Below are positions 53,795-62,559 of a stretch of DNA of 64,000 nucleotides, one piece after another. The position numbers and the translations under genes were made by a program. The stretch is from Reddybacter sp041277045 (GTDB taxonomy: Bacteria > Pseudomonadota > Gammaproteobacteria > Pseudomonadales > Porticoccaceae). The DNA is taken from contig JBGFSY010000001.1 in assembly GCA_041277045.1 (NCBI GenBank), forward strand, positions 434,001 through 498,000, read 5' to 3'. The notes beneath the pieces were generated by a model. It was given only the letters and a program-made list of their open reading frames with translations, had not been told where the DNA came from and searched no databases. Within the stretch, counting starts at the first letter, position 1, and every line of letters starts with the position of its first letter.

Positions 53795-56700
53795 TCAATG
53801 AATATTCGTATCTTGCCCCGTCGTTTCCATTTCACTGGCTTTTCGTTCGGCCAAATCACCAACCAGCCCTTCGCCATTCATCTTGTGTTCTGTCTTGACC
53901 ACTGCCGAAGAAGCCCTCTTCTTTAAAGAGGTTTTCGTATTGCCCGTTTTCCGAGTAGCGACTTTTTTAGGTGATTTCTTTTTGGATGGAGTGGTGCTTT
54001 TCGATACCGGCCCGGCAAGACTACGAATAAGTCTCGACAAAGATGCTGGCGTCAGTGGTTCATATTTTGCGGACTTTTCATTAAACCAAAATGCCTGGCC
54101 TCTCTTCAAAGCTCCTTGCGGAATTCCGGCCTCGGCCAATAACTGCTTTTGAACCTGGTAGCTAGGCGTCATCGGCAAGCGCTTGGAAACCATTACAACC
54201 AAAGGGCGACTCTTGGGATCAAGCTGTTCAGTAACGGCCATCGTTAAATCTGACGCACTGAGCTTACCTTTATCTTTTAAAACGACCGCAGCCACAGAAA
54301 TTTGATGATCACAACCCTCGAGAACCACACCAAAAGCTGCCGCCACACTGACATCACTCAACACACTAATGGCCGTCTCAATAGGTAAAGTCGGTATCGC
54401 ATCATCTTTGGCCAAGATCAAATTACTGGCTCGGTCAACAAAGTGATAATCTCCATCGGCATCACGCGTGAACAAGTCACCAGAAATCTGCCAACAATCG
54501 CCTTTTTCAAAAACATTGTATATGTAAGTATTATCCCGATAGCCTACCCCCGGATCCTCCTTAACCAACATCATACTTACCGTTCCAACCGGTGTTGGGC
54601 ATAAATAACCCGCCGTATCATAGAACGGCTGATCTTTCTGGCAATCCCAATGCACTAAAGCAATATCGTTACTTCCGGGCAGTTGCTGGAAAACAGCACC
54701 CGATTTTTTATTCGACATATTGGCTAAATAGGCATGGTGGCGAGAAGACAGGTACATTTCCATTACCTTTGCCTGCTCGAAACGCTCTTCCACCCGCTTG
54801 CTCAGGGCCTCTGGCATTCCTGTCCCGGCAAATAAACGTATGCTATTTCCTCGTTCTAATTTATGAGCGGGAGCATCTACCAACTCTCGTAACATCCCAC
54901 CCGAATAAAAAACGATATTTGCGCCATAGGTTCTCACTTCATGCCAGAAGGTATTGGTGTCAAATTGTCTGGCCAAACCAATTCTAGCCCCGGCGACCAG
55001 CGATGCGCTGACCGCAATTAACATCCCGGTAGGATCGTGGAGAGGTGTCCAACAGTAAACCGTATCCCCTTTTACCATTCGAGTTGCAGACGCCGCACCC
55101 AGAGCATACAAGGCCCACTGACGGTTGGTGATTTTGTCACAGTGCGTTTCGGAACCCAGGCGACTGAACGAAATAAATGCCACCTCATCAGCTTTACCCG
55201 GTGACGGCTGATACCAATCTGGCAAAGCCACTCGCGATGGATCAATTTTTTCCATATCTATCGCACTCTCGGGCAGCTCTCTGCGCGAGCGGCCGAAGCC
55301 TCCTAAGATATAGGTTTGGCCAGTAAATGTTTTTACTCCTGCCTCTGCATTTTCAGGATCAGCGATAAGATGCTGAACTTCGGCAAGTTTCATTTCAGCA
55401 TCAAGCTGAGACTTGTCACGTAACTGGACAGCAATGGCCCCTAGTCGATTGACCGCCAAATTTGTCGCCAGAGCCGAGGGCCGGGCATGCATAAGAATAC
55501 CGACATGATCACCACGGCGAACCCCAATTGAAATCAGGCCGCGGACGATATTATCAACTCGTTCATTGGCATTGGCGTAGGTATGTGCCCTTTCAGCATA
55601 AAGAAAATAGGTATCATCAGGTGATTTTTTAGCTTGTTCTTCCAATGACAAAGCGAAGCCGACTTTGCTGTCCGAATCGAGCTTTTGTAGTCGAGTTAGG
55701 TGAGTCAGGCGCGAACTAAAGTTATCGCCCATAGTCATCAAGGATGATGTTGTACTTCCGAACAAATCACCAGCCATACCCAAAATGCCTTTGCTCATAT
55801 CGAACATTGTCTTAACTGCAACAGTCGCTAAATTCTCATCCTGGGCACTATTTTCACTATCTTCGCCGCCCACCTCATCAAGCACTCCAATGTTGCCAGG
55901 TTTGTCCGCTTTACCATCAAGCCAGCTCAGCCAATTACCCACTGTTGCCCAAGAGTGCTTCATTGCGCTGCCACCAACCAGAACACCCAGATGACCGGCA
56001 TTAGGCAGCCATAATTGATAAAGGTCTGAATTAGGTGCAGCTTCGACAACACCACGAACCGAGCGAGGACGAGCTATGGTGTCATTGCCGCCAATGACGG
56101 CCAGCATCGGACAAGTAATATCGGTCAACGAAACCGTACGCCCCTCAATGACACAGCCTCCGGAAACCATGCGATTACCGAGCAACATTTGACGCATAAA
56201 CTCAAGCATGGCGGGGCCTGGCCAGGCAACGAACCCGTCAGACATAAACGATCTTTGATCTTCACCTTTTAGTATCGCATCTTTGTCATCAAGCATTTTA
56301 AGCAAGGAAATCCACGACTGAAGCTGCTTAACCGGCGCCAACATTCTAAACAGGTTTTTGCTTGCCCAACCGGGAATAGCCGACGGCAGAATGCCTCTAG
56401 GGACTGCCTCACCAATGGTTTCAAGAACTTTGAGGGTAGCCTCATCAGAGACCCCGGGTAAAAAGTTTTTATACAAGTTAACCGGAGCAGCAAAAGAGAC
56501 CACCGAGCCCACATTTTTAGACTTTCGATACGCTACTGCCAGATAGCAAAAAATGCCACCCTGACAATATCCTGCTAAATGCACAGGTTTACGTTGCTGG
56601 GCATAGACAAAGTCAATCGCGTCATTAACCGCTACTACGTGATCGCTCATATCTCGATGCAAGCCACCCTCCTGATCAGCCGGCTCACCAAAGTCGACAA

Positions 56701-57010
56701 GCCAGACGGAAAAACCTTGTTCGGTCAAATAATCTACGGCACTAATTTTTTTTGAAACATCGAAAACATCGGCGGTCATCATTAACGGTGGCACTAAAAT
56801 AATGGGGACACGGGCCTTGCGAGACTTTTTCACCTCATAACAGCGCAATCGATAAATCGGGCTCTCGTGAGGTACCGAATAGAGCGTACCCCTGCGCGGC
56901 TCCAGTCGTCCAAAGCGAGCCAGAACCGATGCGTTTTTAAATGCTGCTGATAAACGAGAAGAGCTGCCCAAGAGCTCAAGACCACTACTAGGCTTATCCT
57001 TTTTACCCAT
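53795..57010 (-). CDS. PhaC-like hydrolase fused to an acyl-CoA-synthetase-like domain
   Basis: 1,071-residue two-domain protein. Residues about 30-365 are a PhaC-like alpha/beta fold with the nucleophile in AGYCQGGIFCYLA (Cys about 148), Asp in IGGNDTIARP (about 307) and His in NAGHLGVLVG (about 338), a full triad. Residues about 430-1000 are an ANL (adenylate-forming) domain whose core motifs are altered: the P-loop reads ISFSRLGSETHCDK, the GYGSTE site is MYLSSRHH, and the A10 lysine region is TPSYQVQK without the GK pair. WQISGDLFTRDADG is retained. A Lys/Ser/Thr-rich tail follows (about 1000-1045). ATG 57010 has GGTGG five to nine bases upstream; 57028 has none. Polyester or lipid metabolism is likely; actual reaction unknown. 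Confidence 0.88.
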   Translation of the reverse strand: MGKKDKPSSGLELLGSSSRLSAAFKNASVLARFGRLEPRRGTLYSVPHESPIYRLRCYEVKKSRKARVPIILVPPLMMTADVFDVSKKISAVDYLTEQGFSVWLVDFGEPADQEGGLHRDMSDHVVAVNDAIDFVYAQQRKPVHLAGYCQGGIFCYLAVAYRKSKNVGSVVSFAAPVNLYKNFLPGVSDEATLKVLETIGEAVPRGILPSAIPGWASKNLFRMLAPVKQLQSWISLLKMLDDKDAILKGEDQRSFMSDGFVAWPGPAMLEFMRQMLLGNRMVSGGCVIEGRTVSLTDITCPMLAVIGGNDTIARPRSVRGVVEAAPNSDLYQLWLPNAGHLGVLVGGSAMKHSWATVGNWLSWLDGKADKPGNIGVLDEVGGEDSENSAQDENLATVAVKTMFDMSKGILGMAGDLFGSTTSSLMTMGDNFSSRLTHLTRLQKLDSDSKVGFALSLEEQAKKSPDDTYFLYAERAHTYANANERVDNIVRGLISIGVRRGDHVGILMHARPSALATNLAVNRLGAIAVQLRDKSQLDAEMKLAEVQHLIADPENAEAGVKTFTGQTYILGGFGRSRRELPESAIDMEKIDPSRVALPDWYQPSPGKADEVAFISFSRLGSETHCDKITNRQWALYALGAASATRMVKGDTVYCWTPLHDPTGMLIAVSASLVAGARIGLARQFDTNTFWHEVRTYGANIVFYSGGMLRELVDAPAHKLERGNSIRLFAGTGMPEALSKRVEERFEQAKVMEMYLSSRHHAYLANMSNKKSGAVFQQLPGSNDIALVHWDCQKDQPFYDTAGYLCPTPVGTVSMMLVKEDPGVGYRDNTYIYNVFEKGDCWQISGDLFTRDADGDYHFVDRASNLILAKDDAIPTLPIETAISVLSDVSVAAAFGVVLEGCDHQISVAAVVLKDKGKLSASDLTMAVTEQLDPKSRPLVVMVSKRLPMTPSYQVQKQLLAEAGIPQGALKRGQAFWFNEKSAKYEPLTPASLSRLIRSLAGPVSKSTTPSKKKSPKKVATRKTGNTKTSLKKRASSAVVKTEHKMNGEGLVGDLAERKASEMETTGQDTNIH

Positions 57011-57185
57011 TACTTCCACCTTGTCCATAACTGTGATTAATCCATGGCGTACTAATTCCTAACGTTATACATAAATATTAATTATGGCGCAAATTCCTTG
57101 CGGTTATAGCCAGGTTGTTCCCATCGTTATCGTTAAACGTACCCTTTCAGCGATTAATAGGAACTCATCACTGATGAAAACCTCC

Positions 57186-58370
57186 TCAGGCAAATGAGGC
57201 ATCAAGCGCACTATCAATAAATTTTCGTACGTTTTTATCAGTCGCAAATGTCATGTGGTTGCCCTGATACCATTCAATAGCCGGACGATCCCAATGCTCC
57301 CATAAGCCCAGTGGCTCTGCAGGGTGAACCAAGCGATCCAGCACACCTGCATAAATAAAACGGCGTTTTTTCGGCACTTTGACTTTCATTGCTGTCGGGG
57401 AAATCACGCGTGCCATTTTTTCAATTTCGTCCCAGGGCATATTAAGGTTGTCGAAAAAATACAGTAAATTCCGCCGCCCCAATCTGCGCGCTGCTTTAAC
57501 CAGATCTACTGCAGGAATACCCGCAATAACACAAGAGAGATCTCCCTCAAGGGTCGCGAGCAGCGCCGTAGTAAAGCCGCCAAGTGAAATACCATGAACC
57601 CCAATTTGTTCGGCACCATCGCGCCGCAACCAGCCAAGAATACGTCGCAACTCAAACATCGCCTGAGCTTCGGCATGAATGGCATTGACATATCCAGGAG
57701 ATAACAAGCCATCGCCACTAGTTGGACCTATTTTTCTCGGCCCGTGCAAGGGAATAACATAGTGCAGAATATTGAAGCCCTTTGTCTCATGAATATATTG
57801 TGAGTTAAAGGCCTTAAAATCGAGGTAGGGAGTGCCCATTCGGTAGCCATGAATATGAATCATCCAGGGTCGCGGTGGGCCATTGTGGCGAAGCACCCAG
57901 CAATGACTGGTATGATTGTTTTCATAGCCAAGCCAACGCGCCCGCCCGGCCTCGCCCATTCGAGGGACATAGCCACTTTCAAACGTCATATGCTCGAAGT
58001 CGGTTCCGCCCGATGATGATTTCTTCCAGGCAGCGTTTTCGAGGGCTGGTGGTTTTTGATGATAACCTTTTGGGTCATCAAGCCAGCCACTGGCTTGAAA
58101 ATACTCAAGGGCATCTTCCATTTCCTGAGCTGAACGCTGACGAAAACCCGGGGTTGAAAAACGCATGCGCGAAGCCAAACCCAAACCAATAGTAAGAGCT
58201 TCATCGGCACCGACCAGGAGCGCGGAACGAAGGGACATCTTCGGACGCGGAGCACCTTCCGGCCATTCAATCGCCTCGTTTATAGCAGCTGCGCCCGGTA
58301 GCCATGAAGGCAAAACCCTGGGCAATGGCTCTTTATCTGAAAATTGCTTTAGTTTTGATTGTGCCTTCAT
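57186..58370 (-). CDS. Alpha/beta hydrolase, paralogue A
   Basis: 394-residue soluble hydrolase, related to the ABHD18-like group. The oxyanion region is RPWMIHIHGYRMGTP, the nucleophile elbow HGISLGGFTTALL (Ser), followed by CVIAGIPAVDLV; the acid lies near AGVLDRLVHP and the His in QGNHMTFAT. It lacks any signal or membrane segment. ATG 58370 is chosen for GAGAG eight bases upstream; ATG 58385 is possible. It diverges from a paralogue at 58566. Substrate unknown, possibly an ester linked to the adjoining PhaC-like protein's pathway. Confidence 0.85.
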   Translation of the reverse strand: MKAQSKLKQFSDKEPLPRVLPSWLPGAAAINEAIEWPEGAPRPKMSLRSALLVGADEALTIGLGLASRMRFSTPGFRQRSAQEMEDALEYFQASGWLDDPKGYHQKPPALENAAWKKSSSGGTDFEHMTFESGYVPRMGEAGRARWLGYENNHTSHCWVLRHNGPPRPWMIHIHGYRMGTPYLDFKAFNSQYIHETKGFNILHYVIPLHGPRKIGPTSGDGLLSPGYVNAIHAEAQAMFELRRILGWLRRDGAEQIGVHGISLGGFTTALLATLEGDLSCVIAGIPAVDLVKAARRLGRRNLLYFFDNLNMPWDEIEKMARVISPTAMKVKVPKKRRFIYAGVLDRLVHPAEPLGLWEHWDRPAIEWYQGNHMTFATDKNVRKFIDSALDASFA

Positions 58371-58565
58371 GAATTTAACTCTCATATCGTTTATTGGTTT
58401 TATAGATCGTCGCTCTCATACTAACAAATTGCGCCAAATAGCTATACTGCGAAGGGCTTACCCAGAATCAAAACGGACTCGTCTTCAGTAGCCACACCAG
58501 CGCTCGCAATCATCATCCGTGATGGCTACAGTAACGTCAGGACAACACAATCAAAGGAGATCAAA

Positions 58566-59948
58566 ATGATTCGACCCATAATTACTCGAGCACTACCTGC
58601 TGTAGCTGGCTTAATCTGGCTACTTGGCGATCAAGCCACTTCCCTATTTTCTTTGATTCCTGGCACATTATTACTCGGTGGAGGCGTTGCAGCACTCTTG
58701 CTCCGCGGTGACTTTCGCACGCCTCAGCTCGTGGCTATTGGCGCAATAATAGGCATGATTAACGCCACCCTCTTAACATTTACCATCGACTTATCGGCGG
58801 CCTTATGGCTGTTTGTAGCTTCACTCATATCTTTTTTAATCGCGGGTAAAGGCTTTGAAGAGAGTATTCCCACCCCACTCGATGTCCCTGAGGCCGACAA
58901 CTCTTTCGCAATCACCACAAAGGCCGCATTTGACGAACTCTCACTGGGATCAAGCATACGCTTTATGCTGCACTCTCCGAGTTCGTGCAAGCTCGACCAA
59001 ATCGCTGACGAGGCCCATCGCGGCATTGAACTATTCGAAGCTGGCGGTTTCCTGCAGTCACCGCTCACCTGGCGTCAAAATCCAGAAATACCAAACGATA
59101 TTTCACTTTCCTCTGGTTCATTTAAAGGACTGGATTATCAAAAGATGCAATTCCCCAGTGGCTATCAACCACCTATCGACTTTCCCGGGTTTGATCGCTG
59201 GCAAGGTTATCAAAACAATCGCAATGCGCACTGCCTGGTATTACAGCACCCAGGGCCACAACGACCCTGGATAGTCTGCGTACATGGAGGAGCAATGGGC
59301 GGAGACTCCACCAATTTATACGGTATGCAAGCCGCTAAATTCCACCACGAGCATGGCTTAAACGTACTGTTACCTGTATTGCCTTTGCATGGCGCTCGTC
59401 GTACCGGAATGATGAGCGGCGCTGGAATCATTGGCGGCTATTTAACCGACACCGTTTTTGCCATGTCTCAGGTCGTTTGGGATATCCGGCAAATGATGAA
59501 CTGGATTCGAGCCCAGGGCGCCGATCAGATAGGCATTTATGGTATTTCACTCGGCGGTTATACCACCGGCCTAATCACTCAATCCGAACCCGATCTCGCA
59601 TGTGCCGTCGCAGGAATCCCCGCTAGTCGACTCGCGCCGATGCTAGGTAGACTCGTTGAACCGAGGATGACCGAGGGACTTGCCGAGCGGGGCATTGGAC
59701 TTAATGAAGTGGAGCAACTGTTCAAAGTGATTTCCCCCCTTGCCGAACCCCCAAAGCTAACGCAGAACAAGCGCTATATTTTTGCTGGAGTCGCCGACCG
59801 CATGGTGTCCGCTGAACACGTCGCTGAATTATGGCGTCACTGGGAAAAGCCAAGAATTGAGTGGTATCAAGGTAGCCATGTGAGCTGGCTATGGGAAAGG
59901 TCTGCTCAAAACCTCTTGAGCGAAGTAGTTGAAAGGCATTTGACTTAA
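58566..59948 (+). CDS. Alpha/beta hydrolase with N-terminal membrane anchor, paralogue B
   Basis: 460-residue protein. About three hydrophobic helices (residues 8-95) precede a hydrolase domain that matches paralogue A throughout: RPWIVCVHGGAMGGD, YGISLGGYTTGLI (nucleophile Ser), CAVAGIPASRLA, AGVADRMVSAEH and EWYQGSHVSWLW (His). A strong AGGAG sits seven bases upstream of the ATG. The extra membrane region places the active site at the inner membrane. It is divergent from paralogue A with a 195-bp shared control region. Function unknown. Confidence 0.87.
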   Translation: MIRPIITRALPAVAGLIWLLGDQATSLFSLIPGTLLLGGGVAALLLRGDFRTPQLVAIGAIIGMINATLLTFTIDLSAALWLFVASLISFLIAGKGFEESIPTPLDVPEADNSFAITTKAAFDELSLGSSIRFMLHSPSSCKLDQIADEAHRGIELFEAGGFLQSPLTWRQNPEIPNDISLSSGSFKGLDYQKMQFPSGYQPPIDFPGFDRWQGYQNNRNAHCLVLQHPGPQRPWIVCVHGGAMGGDSTNLYGMQAAKFHHEHGLNVLLPVLPLHGARRTGMMSGAGIIGGYLTDTVFAMSQVVWDIRQMMNWIRAQGADQIGIYGISLGGYTTGLITQSEPDLACAVAGIPASRLAPMLGRLVEPRMTEGLAERGIGLNEVEQLFKVISPLAEPPKLTQNKRYIFAGVADRMVSAEHVAELWRHWEKPRIEWYQGSHVSWLWERSAQNLLSEVVERHLT

Positions 59949-60018
59949 TCAGAGCATCAACCTTGCGTATAATGTGTTGATACAAAGAAGGGGACACGTC
60001 ACCCTTATTTCCAACAAC

Positions 60019-60066
60019 CGCTCTATTTTGGTGCCTGTAGGTTACAATACGCACCACACTGAAGAC
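60019..60066 (+). promoter_or_regulatory. Tandem NtrC-binding sites upstream of glnA
   Basis: Site 1 (60019-60035) matches the NtrC consensus TGCACTATATTGGTGC at 13 of 16 positions; site 2 (about 60050-60066) has a good GCACCA half and a weaker second half. Their centres are about 31 bases apart, three helical turns, and lie about 127 and 96 bases before the predicted start point, close to the layout in enteric glnA. Confidence 0.6.
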
Positions 60067-60125
60067 CTGATGTACCAATTGCGACCAAAAGCCCCCCATA
60101 TCAGCGCCTAACACTCGACAAAACC

Positions 60126-60143
60126 TGTGGCATAGCTTTTGCA
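60126..60143 (+). promoter_or_regulatory. Sigma-54 promoter of glnA
   Basis: TGTGGCATAGCTTTTGCAA region: GG at 60129-60130, ten bases, then GC at 60141-60142, the required -24/-12 spacing, with the -24 box TGGCAT and -12 box TTTGC near consensus. Predicted start about 60154. The remainder of 59949-60268 holds the NtrC sites and the glnA leader; no gene was seen. Confidence 0.7.
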
Positions 60144-60268
60144 ACCGCACATAAGTCAGGAAATTGATGGCAATACGATAGCATTACCGTTATTTTGTTC
60201 CACGCTCAACTTTCGCCGTTTGGCGAGCGAAAGAAAAAACCACACTGATCTCGATCTGGAGGACATAA

Positions 60269-61675
60269 ATGTCTGAAAAAACGTTAAATCTCATCAAAGA
60301 AAGTGAAGCTGGCTGGGTAGACCTGCGTTTCACCGACACTCAGGGCAAAGAGCAGCACGTCACCATCCCTTCAAGCGAAGTCGATGAGGGCTTCTTTGAA
60401 GAAGGTAAAATGTTCGACGGCTCATCCATTGCTGGCTGGAAAGGCATTAACGACTCGGACATGATTTTGATGCCCGACGACGCGACCTCCGTGCTCGACC
60501 CCTTCACCGATGAAGAAACTATCATCCTGCGTTGCGGCATTGTTGAGCCCGCCACGCTGCAGGGCTACAGCCGCGATCCACGCTCCATTGCCGATCGCGC
60601 CCAGGACTATATGCGTTCCACTGGCATCGCCGACACGGTACTGTTTGGCCCAGAACCCGAGTTTTTCGTTTTTGACGACGTAAAATGGGGCGCCAACATG
60701 AGCGGAGCATTCTACAAAGTTGCCTCTGAAGAAGCTGCATGGGCCACCGAGCACGACTTCCCCGATGGCAACATGGGTCACCGCCCCGGTGTTAAAGGCG
60801 GTTACTTCCCCGTGCCTCCCGTCGACTCCCTGCACGACCTGCGTGCCGCCATGTGTGGCGCGATGACGCAGATGGGCCTCGAAGTTGAAGTCCACCACCA
60901 CGAAGTGGGTACTGCTGGGCAGTGCGAAATTGGTGTTGGCCCCGCCACACTGACGCAAAAAGCTGATGAAATTCAGATCTTTAAATATTGCGTACACAAT
61001 GTTGCTCACGCCTACGGCAAAACAGCCACGTTTATGCCCAAGCCCTTAGTTGGCGACAACGGTTCCGGCATGCACTGCCACCAGTCACTGTCTAAAGACG
61101 GCAACAACATCTTCACTGGTGACGTTTACGCGGGCATGTCTGAAACGGCACTGTTCTACATTGGCGGCATCATCAAGCACGCACGTGCGATTAACGCCTT
61201 TGCCAATGCCTCAACCAACTCTTACAAGCGTTTGGTTCCCGGCTTTGAAGCACCCGTTATGCTCGCTTACTCTGCGCGCAACCGCTCTGCCTCAATCCGT
61301 ATCCCACACGTGCCAAACCCCAAAGCACGTCGTATTGAAGTGCGCTTCCCCGACCCAACAGCCAATCCTTACCTGGCCTTCACTGCCATGTTGATGGCCG
61401 GCCTCGACGGCATTAAGAACAAGATCCACCCCGGCGACCCTGCCGACAAAGATCTTTACGACCTACCCCCCGAAGAAGCGGCCGCTATTCCTACCGTTGC
61501 CTCTTCACTGGAGCAGGCTCTGGAAGCTCTCGACAACGACCGTGAGTTCCTCACTGTTGGTGGCGTAATGGATGACGACGTGATTGATGCCTTCATCACG
61601 CTGAAACAGGAAGAAGTTGAAAAACTCAACATGACCACTCACCCCGTTGAGTTCGACATGTACTACAGTGTTTAA
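60269..61675 (+). CDS. glnA: Type I glutamine synthetase
   Basis: 468-residue GlnA, converting glutamate and ammonia to glutamine. GS signatures: DGSSIAGWKGINDSDM, GPEPEFFVFDDVKWG (metal Glu), VEVHHHEVGTAGQ, and MHCHQSLSKDG. The adenylylation tyrosine lies in KDLYDLPPEEA, indicating GlnE control of the beta-type enzyme. GGAGG precedes the ATG by 7 bases. Upstream lie a sigma-54 promoter and NtrC sites; a strong terminator follows. Confidence 0.98.
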   Translation: MSEKTLNLIKESEAGWVDLRFTDTQGKEQHVTIPSSEVDEGFFEEGKMFDGSSIAGWKGINDSDMILMPDDATSVLDPFTDEETIILRCGIVEPATLQGYSRDPRSIADRAQDYMRSTGIADTVLFGPEPEFFVFDDVKWGANMSGAFYKVASEEAAWATEHDFPDGNMGHRPGVKGGYFPVPPVDSLHDLRAAMCGAMTQMGLEVEVHHHEVGTAGQCEIGVGPATLTQKADEIQIFKYCVHNVAHAYGKTATFMPKPLVGDNGSGMHCHQSLSKDGNNIFTGDVYAGMSETALFYIGGIIKHARAINAFANASTNSYKRLVPGFEAPVMLAYSARNRSASIRIPHVPNPKARRIEVRFPDPTANPYLAFTAMLMAGLDGIKNKIHPGDPADKDLYDLPPEEAAAIPTVASSLEQALEALDNDREFLTVGGVMDDDVIDAFITLKQEEVEKLNMTTHPVEFDMYYSV

Positions 61676-61723
61676 GCTCTACCCGAGCTAACGCTATAGA
61701 GCGGTTCATTAGAGCTCGCTCAC

Positions 61724-61762
61724 AAAAAGCCCGGTCTTCCATGGAGATCGGGCTTTTTCTTT
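61724..61762 (+). terminator. Rho-independent terminator after glnA
   Basis: AAAAAGCCCGGTCTTCC pairs with GGAGATCGGGCTTTTT across a two-base loop, ending in T5CT3. A strong stem with a T-run, 50 bases after the glnA stop. It would separate glnA from the ntrBC transcript, although read-through is possible. Confidence 0.88.
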
Positions 61763-61847
61763 TCTACAAAGCGCATTACTCTAGCCTATAGTTCAGGCGG
61801 GGCTGCCCCACCAAAAAAAAACAACTGTCCGCTAAAGTGTAACTATC

Positions 61848-62363
61848 ATGAAAAAACTCTTAACAGCATTCGCCTGCCTCGCCCTGGCGACCTCCTCCCT
61901 CTTTGCAAGCGAGGTTTATCGAGTGGTTGGCGAAGACGGTCAAGTCACCTTCACAGACTCTCCATCGGCAAACGCCAAGGCAGAGACCGTCGACATGCCC
62001 AAAACCAATATTGCTGTCGCGCCGCCCATCCCCACCAAAACAGCGGGTGAAAGTAAGGCCATGGAAGGCGAGGCCAACTACACCAAAGCACGCATTAGCA
62101 AACCCAGTAACAACACCACTATCCCCCCCGGGCAACGCGAAGTGCAGGTCAAGCTAGACCTTGTGCCACCGCTACAAACTGGCCACCTGGTGCAATTATA
62201 TATCAATGGCCGCAAGCAGGGCCCACCCAGTGCCTCAAGCACCTTCACCGTCAGCAACCTTAATCGCGGTAAGCACAGTGTTCACGCCGACATTCTTGGC
62301 GCCGATAAAAAACGTAATACCAAAACTCAAACCGTTACATTTCACATCGCAGCACTCCTCTAA
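61848..62363 (+). CDS. DUF4124-domain periplasmic protein
   Basis: 171-residue secreted protein. Signal peptide (ending near LFASE), then a DUF4124 segment VYRVVGEDGQVTFTDSPSA, a low-complexity linker and a C-terminal beta-rich domain (TTIPPGQREVQVKL onward) that resembles an Ig-like module. Function of DUF4124 is unknown. Genes of this kind between glnA and ntrBC are common in pseudomonads and marine gammaproteobacteria. Preceded by a strong terminator after glnA; its own promoter is not evident. Confidence 0.9.
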   Translation: MKKLLTAFACLALATSSLFASEVYRVVGEDGQVTFTDSPSANAKAETVDMPKTNIAVAPPIPTKTAGESKAMEGEANYTKARISKPSNNTTIPPGQREVQVKLDLVPPLQTGHLVQLYINGRKQGPPSASSTFTVSNLNRGKHSVHADILGADKKRNTKTQTVTFHIAALL

Positions 62364-62559
62364 CAGTAATCCGAAAGCCCCCAAGCCCTCACTAATAGCA
62401 CTCCTTGCCAGCGCACCAAGACAGTGCACCCCATCACTTTTACCGCTACACTCTAGCTCATAAAGCCTTCTGACTAACATGCCTCTGCGGCTACCAAGGA
62501 TGGCCTGTTACTTGCTTTAACTAAATATATTTTGGCAAAGCGCTAGCCCTGTAACTTCA

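Noticed and set aside
53602..53898. Plus-strand ORF between thiI and the fusion gene
   Set aside because: No domain, and it overlaps the 3' end of the fusion gene; reads like shadow coding.
59722..60150. Minus-strand ORF across the glnA control region
   Set aside because: It overlaps the paralogue B hydrolase end and the NtrC sites; no family recognised.
62531..62550. Second sigma-54-like GG-N10-GC match just before ntrB
   Set aside because: The -12 element is poor (TAGC) and the start point would fall on the ntrB start codon.
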